Assembly (NCBI GenBank): GCA_964446955.1 | Contig: CAYUQJ010000002.1 | Location: 248,001 to 312,000 of the forward strand | Reading direction: 5' to 3' | From: Leptolinea sp964446955 | GTDB lineage: Bacteria > Chloroflexota > Anaerolineae > Anaerolineales > Anaerolineaceae | DNA length: 64,000 bases | Shown: piece after piece, positions 59,655 through 64,000 of the stretch | Position numbering within the stretch: position 1 is the first letter of the stretch | How the letters are laid out: each line of letters begins with the position of its first letter | The notes under the pieces: model-generated | Seen by the model: only the letters and a program-made list of their open reading frames with translations | Database searches by the model: none | What the model was told of the DNA's origin: nothing | Position numbers and translations under genes: made by a program

Positions 59655-60531
59655 TCATGCAAACAGGCAGAATTACCATGATCGCGAGTATGACAACCAT
59701 TACAAAATGATTAAGCCCCTGTTTTGTCTGCAACCGACTTGCTGATACCGCCATATCCGCTTCGGGCAAACCTTCCGCCTGTAATTCGTTGGACAGCAGA
59801 TTCATTTGCCGTATCCACATCGCAACATCCGATGTTGTGATGGGAAACGCGTTCCACTCCCTGCTTCGATTCAAATGAAGCGACAATTCCCCTTTCTGCA
59901 ATTCCAATCGCCGGAAGACCGCCCATTCCCCACCGGTATTCATCAAAGAGGCAATCGACCCGGCCGCATTCGTGTTGAGCAGAAAACGGGGCAGCCAGGA
60001 TGAATCTTCCGGGAAGAATACCAGAGAGGTCAATTCGGGATCAGAGGCACGAATCGCGCCTGCACCCAGTGTTGTTCCGACAGTTACGGGAAAGGCGTTT
60101 TCTTTCAACACTCTGAATTCAGCATCGACCGGCACTGTCATCCGGATCTCCACCGTCGGACCGCGAAAGATATAAATGGATACGCGGGTATTACCATCCA
60201 TCCGGTGGTATTGTCTGCCATTCAACAGGTACATGCTGCCGGTAAAACCGAGAGGGATGAAAATGGTATCAAACTGCTGCGCACGCCGTTTGATCAGAAA
60301 AAAACTGAGGACAACCGGGATACCCAAACCAATAACAACAGAAATAATAACGGCGATAATGGTAAGCGTCTGTGGTGATTCCGGATCAATGTCTTTTAGC
60401 CCGTTACCCGGATTGCTCAAAATAAACCAGATCAACCCACCCAGACAGGGAAATCCGATCAGCGCAGTGATACAGCCTATGTAAAAACGGCGCTTTATTC
60501 CGGATACATACACATCGCCAATATCTCTCAT
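59611..60531 (-). CDS. Three-helix membrane protein of unknown function
   Basis: A 306-residue protein. Helices lie at about 15-35, 50-75 and 275-300, leaving a soluble domain of about 195 residues ('MYLLNGRQYHRMDGNTRVSI' and 'EWNAFPITTSDVAMWIRQMN'). Not recognised. It overlaps the next gene, so both are one operon and may form a complex. Confidence 0.78.
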   Translation of the reverse strand: MRDIGDVYVSGIKRRFYIGCITALIGFPCLGGLIWFILSNPGNGLKDIDPESPQTLTIIAVIISVVIGLGIPVVLSFFLIKRRAQQFDTIFIPLGFTGSMYLLNGRQYHRMDGNTRVSIYIFRGPTVEIRMTVPVDAEFRVLKENAFPVTVGTTLGAGAIRASDPELTSLVFFPEDSSWLPRFLLNTNAAGSIASLMNTGGEWAVFRRLELQKGELSLHLNRSREWNAFPITTSDVAMWIRQMNLLSNELQAEGLPEADMAVSASRLQTKQGLNHFVMVVILAIMVILPVCMIVAIAISIWMVGSG

Positions 60532-60702
60532 ACAAGGTTCCCTATGATGAATTGCGAAATGGAACTGTTTGAGTGCTGAGATGATTAAAAAGCCACCGGT
60601 AAGTTAACCTGGACTGTAAATTTGCTGTTTGTAATATTTACCTGCGGGTTTAATTCTATTAGAGAATCGAAAAGACTGCATGGCGGTGTTATTGTCAGGA
60701 AA

Positions 60703-63147
60703 TCACTGTCCATGCGCTCTTTCATACCAATCTGAATTTTCCGCCACCCAGCCTTCCTCCTCCTTAAGTGAAAAATACACACTGACTTTCCACCAATTCA
60801 GGTTATCCGCCCGCACCGGACCGTCAACGATCTCAATATATGTAAATGCATCCAATGTGTCCAGCACAGGTGCCGACCTGGATGGATCAGCCCGCAAATT
60901 CAACGGGGGTGAACCGCCCTCTTCAGAGACCATATAAATATCACCGATTCGAAACGCGAGCGTGTCAACCGCTTTTCCACCGGGTGCCAAATAGATGTTT
61001 GTATAAGGCAACAGATCATGTTTGCCGGTATTAAGCTCGTTGCGCCACTCGTCGTCTGTCAGTCGATTAGAGCGGGGTTGTTTGAATTCGTAATACGAGA
61101 ATACGCCCCCCTGCGCGACAAATAATTTCCCGTTGATGGGAACAACAACATAAATCCGGTCAACATATCCCACCCCAGCCTCAAGAATATCATTCTGGGC
61201 GCCGGATACCGCAGCCACAACAGGAACCGGGGGTAATTCCAATCCCTGCCCGGTTCGTTTGGAAAAATCCACAAGATCTTCCAGTTTCCCAAGCGGGGCT
61301 ATGATCCGATAGCGGTCTTCTTCTGTTAACTCTTCCCCGCGCAGTTCTTTCTCCGCGATGCCGCCCAGCCGGGTAAACTGGTCAGCCAGAGAGCCCATAC
61401 CACTCCACAGGTCCATGAAGGATAGATCATTGCCGGATTCCCGTGAAGCCCCGTTCTCCTGACAATATCCCCTGATCTCCAATCCTTCCTTCAAAGCCGA
61501 GGAGATATAAGCCAGCCGGTAAAACACATTCGGATTGGGTTCAACATACGCCGGCGGAGGATCTGAAACAGGCGGTCCACCGCCACCCATGAATTCCGGC
61601 ATTTTGGCGTAAAGGGCTGTGTCATGTTTTAACTCCGCCCAGCTGCCCAGAGCAGTATTTGCCTCACGGTTCTGCCAGGCAACCGTTCGCATTACCGGTG
61701 GATAAGCCTCACCTTTTGGCTGCAAAACGGGAATAAAACCATACAGCCACCCGGAATAAAAAGATGCAAGCCATTCGGCCTGTTTCTGTATCTTCACATA
61801 ACCGGCCAATCGTTCAATCTGTTTCAAATAATTCGCATATTTATCTTCTTCTGCTTCTATTTGAGCATCCAGAGCGGCTTTTGATCCCAGTACCGCCATT
61901 ACATCCAAACCAGAAGGAAACTCGCGTTTTTTATCCGGAGACCCGACTTTGTCATAGGTCAGGTTCTGGAACATCAATCCATCCAATGTGAAGCGCTGTC
62001 CCATCATCCGCCAACTGCGTTCACTATTCAACGCGATCGTTGTATTCGCGAAAGTTGAGTTGATCTGCGGCCGGGGTAATTCATCAGCTCTGGCAAGAAA
62101 TTCCTGCCACAGCCCCTCATCTGCCAGATCATCCCAGGAAGCATCCCGCCCGAAAACCTCATCCATTAATGTCAAAACTTCTATCGGCCCGGCGTCGTCG
62201 GTGGGTCCGACAACAAAATCCAGTGTCTCCATCATTTTTTGATATTGATTCCATACTGTTTCATTTTGGCGCATCAGCCGGCTTATCATCAGTGGTGCCC
62301 GCGATGGTATAAATTCCGGATTTTCTGTATCCCGGAATTTAAATGCCACCCGGCCAAGCCACGTCATCCCCCGAAAATAAGCTTCCAGGTCGGCGTCACC
62401 GGCATAATGTCCTACCGGTTTGTAAGCGCCGTAATCATCTTCGAACCCGGGGATCAGCACAGATTTCGCCCGCCCGGATGCTGCCATTACCTGATCCACC
62501 TGGGGTTGAATCCGCTTGCGGATTTCCGCGGGCATGGAAGGATCATCACCAAACAGAATGCGGGCCGTGGCAAGAAAATCCACCGCCAGTTGAAAATCGC
62601 TGCGCAGGTTCTTATCTGTCACACCATCCGCTTCCCTGGAAACCGAATCGAGGTTATCGGACACGATGATTATCGCCTCAGTCCGAAAGACCGACTTTTC
62701 CATTTCCTTCAACAAAGCGTCAAAGTTTATATGAAGGGCATGAAAAGCGGCATCCGTTGTGAGGTAATATGGCTGTCCGTATTGATCTGCCACCCGCTCA
62801 CGAATAGCAGAAAACTGTTCTTCCCCGGTATGGACCACCGTGAATCCAGTTTCGGCGAGCAATGCCACCTGATCTTTCGTCAAACCACCCGTGACCTCAA
62901 GATTTTCAACCATTTCCAGATTTACCGGTAAATCATCACCCTGGCGGGTGTATGGAGTTTCCTGCCATTGCGTCAACGGGGTCGTTCCAAAGCTTTCCAT
63001 CGATGTCGAATTCAAGATCGATACCTGCTTCGCGTTGTGCGCCGGATTTCCATTCCCTGTTGACCCACTTTTTAACGGCACAAGTGTCTGACAGGCTGTT
63101 ATCAGTAGTGCCATTACAACCGCCACCAGATGTTTTTGGTTAAACAT
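60703..63147 (-). CDS. DUF3160 lipoprotein with C-terminal SH3 domain
   Basis: An 814-residue lipoprotein ('LLITACQ' lipobox, Cys19). The large central part is DUF3160: 'TTDAAFHALHINFDALLKEM', 'FIPSRAPLMISRLMRQ', 'ERSWRMMGQRFTLDGLMFQN' and 'AYPPVMRTVAWQNREANTAL'. The last 75 residues form a bacterial SH3 domain ('LNLRADPSRSAPVLDTLDAF', 'WWKVSVY', 'EGWVAENSDW'). The family is exported and uncharacterised; SH3 domains suggest wall binding. It stands apart by 171 bases from the gene downstream. Confidence 0.9.
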   Translation of the reverse strand: MFNQKHLVAVVMALLITACQTLVPLKSGSTGNGNPAHNAKQVSILNSTSMESFGTTPLTQWQETPYTRQGDDLPVNLEMVENLEVTGGLTKDQVALLAETGFTVVHTGEEQFSAIRERVADQYGQPYYLTTDAAFHALHINFDALLKEMEKSVFRTEAIIIVSDNLDSVSREADGVTDKNLRSDFQLAVDFLATARILFGDDPSMPAEIRKRIQPQVDQVMAASGRAKSVLIPGFEDDYGAYKPVGHYAGDADLEAYFRGMTWLGRVAFKFRDTENPEFIPSRAPLMISRLMRQNETVWNQYQKMMETLDFVVGPTDDAGPIEVLTLMDEVFGRDASWDDLADEGLWQEFLARADELPRPQINSTFANTTIALNSERSWRMMGQRFTLDGLMFQNLTYDKVGSPDKKREFPSGLDVMAVLGSKAALDAQIEAEEDKYANYLKQIERLAGYVKIQKQAEWLASFYSGWLYGFIPVLQPKGEAYPPVMRTVAWQNREANTALGSWAELKHDTALYAKMPEFMGGGGPPVSDPPPAYVEPNPNVFYRLAYISSALKEGLEIRGYCQENGASRESGNDLSFMDLWSGMGSLADQFTRLGGIAEKELRGEELTEEDRYRIIAPLGKLEDLVDFSKRTGQGLELPPVPVVAAVSGAQNDILEAGVGYVDRIYVVVPINGKLFVAQGGVFSYYEFKQPRSNRLTDDEWRNELNTGKHDLLPYTNIYLAPGGKAVDTLAFRIGDIYMVSEEGGSPPLNLRADPSRSAPVLDTLDAFTYIEIVDGPVRADNLNWWKVSVYFSLKEEEGWVAENSDWYERAHGQ

Positions 63148-63231
63148 AATCTCTCCCTTCAGTGATTAACCGGGCAACAGAATACGGGCTTTCATTATTG
63201 TAGTGTTATTAAGTTTCCAAATTCAATCTTC

Positions 63232-63268
63232 AAAAAAAGCATACCGGAAGAAGAATCTCCCGGCATGC
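63232..63268 (-). terminator. Intrinsic terminator of the gene at the window end
   Basis: Minus strand: GCATGCCGG and CCGGTATGC pair (one G-T) and are followed by a run of seven T. Confidence 0.85.
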
Positions 63269-63293
63269 CTCAATGAACAGGTTATGAATGCTA

Positions 63294-64000
63294 TTACTTG
63301 ACGATAAAGCCCTGCAATATCTTTTCCGCCAGCGGCATGTAAACAGCAGACAGTTGGGTCTGGTATTCAATATTAACCATTTGCAGGTTATTGCCGATCT
63401 GTTTCCCCAGAATCATCCCTTCAATATCCTTTTCTGTAATGGCATACGTGATCAGCCAACCGCCAAATTTCTTTTCGCGATTGACTATGATCGCGTACCC
63501 TTCCCGGCTTTCCAGTTCTGTCTGTATCGCCACGAAAATTTCGGTATCACCGGTCAGATCGTTGGCATTCCAGGGCGCGGAAATCACCTGCATCAAACCC
63601 CTGCCATCCGGCGCGGTGAATTGGAAATCTGATTCGTTTGTTGCAAGAAGTGATTCTCGCGTCCACCCGACCGGATACAAATAAGAAAACGTTTCATCCG
63701 GGCTGGTCCTGTTATCGAGATCATCATACGGGATTAGACTCTGAATGTACGATGTATTAACCTTGAGACTTGTATAGACTCCCTGGTAGAGAGGCATGAA
63801 TAAGTCAACGTAGGGTGTTTGTGTCAGGAAATTCATCTGATATATAACCGCGCTGTTACGGATATAGATCGTCTCCAATTGATATTCGATGTCATCAATT
63901 CTTACAGTTTTTAACACAACCCCCTTCCCGGTGGAAGGATCTATGGTGCGGTCTATTTCTTTGTAACCATCCGCATTCTCGGATAGATCAGTTTCCTGGG
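63294..64000 (-). CDS. Exported-type protein with PsbP-like features (5' end outside window)
   Basis: The frame stays open to the last base, so about 235 C-terminal residues are seen. The GTG at 63917 is not a real start, since coding continues upstream ('YKEIDRTIDPSTGKGV'). The pattern 'SYLYPVGWTRESLLATNESD' and 'QFTAPDGRGLMQVISA' recalls PsbP/DcrB-type domains, as in the lipoprotein 5 kb away. No firm family. It has its own terminator. Confidence 0.7.
   Translation of the reverse strand, partial: QETDLSENADGYKEIDRTIDPSTGKGVVLKTVRIDDIEYQLETIYIRNSAVIYQMNFLTQTPYVDLFMPLYQGVYTSLKVNTSYIQSLIPYDDLDNRTSPDETFSYLYPVGWTRESLLATNESDFQFTAPDGRGLMQVISAPWNANDLTGDTEIFVAIQTELESREGYAIIVNREKKFGGWLITYAITEKDIEGMILGKQIGNNLQMVNIEYQTQLSAVYMPLAEKILQGFIVK

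Noticed and set aside
1..64000. CRISPR arrays, prophage, insertion sequences, integrons, tRNA or rRNA genes
   Set aside because: No regularly spaced repeats, transposase or integrase motifs, terminal repeats or tRNA cloverleaf with CCA end were seen on either strand by eye; a tRNAscan or repeat search could still find something short.

Overview
The window reads as a piece of a bacterial chromosome with a Gram-positive-like or monoderm gene repertoire, most probably from the Chloroflexota (class Anaerolineae or a relative). This is an inference from gene content. The supporting features are several lipoproteins and exported proteins with Thr/Pro-rich linkers, two DUF3048 proteins, a PyrF-PyrE fusion, a CAD-type dihydroorotase, an FMN-riboswitch-controlled RibXY-type transporter, a NurA/HerA pair and a glycosyltransferase/GH130 pair. 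There are no rRNA or tRNA genes, no phage or insertion-sequence genes and no CRISPR array. Almost all of the DNA is coding.

Layout. 1-7 kb: the end of a histidine kinase, two SAM methyltransferases, the signal recognition particle RNA, a ComEC-like metallo-hydrolase, an orphan solute-binding lipoprotein and a large HD-GYP sensor. 7-14 kb: an LsrF-like aldolase divergent from its SorC-family regulator, a TetR regulator divergent from a flavodoxin/ferredoxin fusion with two perfect palindromic operators between them, a CPBP protease, a flavodoxin, an UlaG-like hydrolase, a GlcG protein and a YhhN protein. 14-24 kb: a K+/H+ antiporter, a two-component system whose kinase has an unusual Trp-rich N-terminus, a nitrilase, a possible small RNA or attenuator, a GT4 fusion protein with a GH130 phosphorylase, and a diguanylate cyclase. 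24-28 kb: two DUF3048 proteins around GrpB, and an NBR1-Ig lipoprotein.

28-37 kb holds a pyrimidine operon (pyrC-pyrB-pyrFE-pyrD-M48 peptidase). Its leader has a promoter, a pause-like hairpin, a U-rich tract, a 44-codon leader frame and an intrinsic terminator directly before pyrC, the layout of E. coli pyrBI attenuation. It is followed by azlCD, a small zinc-ribbon protein, a repeat protein with a LysM partner, and a lipoprotein. 37-44 kb: pcrA and holB divergent, then an ABC transporter behind a complete FMN riboswitch with a terminator platform. 44-48 kb: a tight operon of nurA, a stand-alone HAS-barrel-like protein and herA, which I regard as the best candidate for an under-described system. 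48-57 kb: two more GGDEF proteins, xseA-xseB-DUF212, HIT, aldo/keto reductase, HAD and alcohol dehydrogenase genes. 57-64 kb: a run of exported or membrane proteins on the minus strand, mostly of unknown function, including a DUF3160/SH3 protein.

Across the window c-di-GMP signalling is prominent (three GGDEF proteins, one HD-GYP). Several genes lack a Shine-Dalgarno sequence and carry a -10 hexamer 7-10 bases before the start codon, which suggests that leaderless mRNAs are common in this organism.
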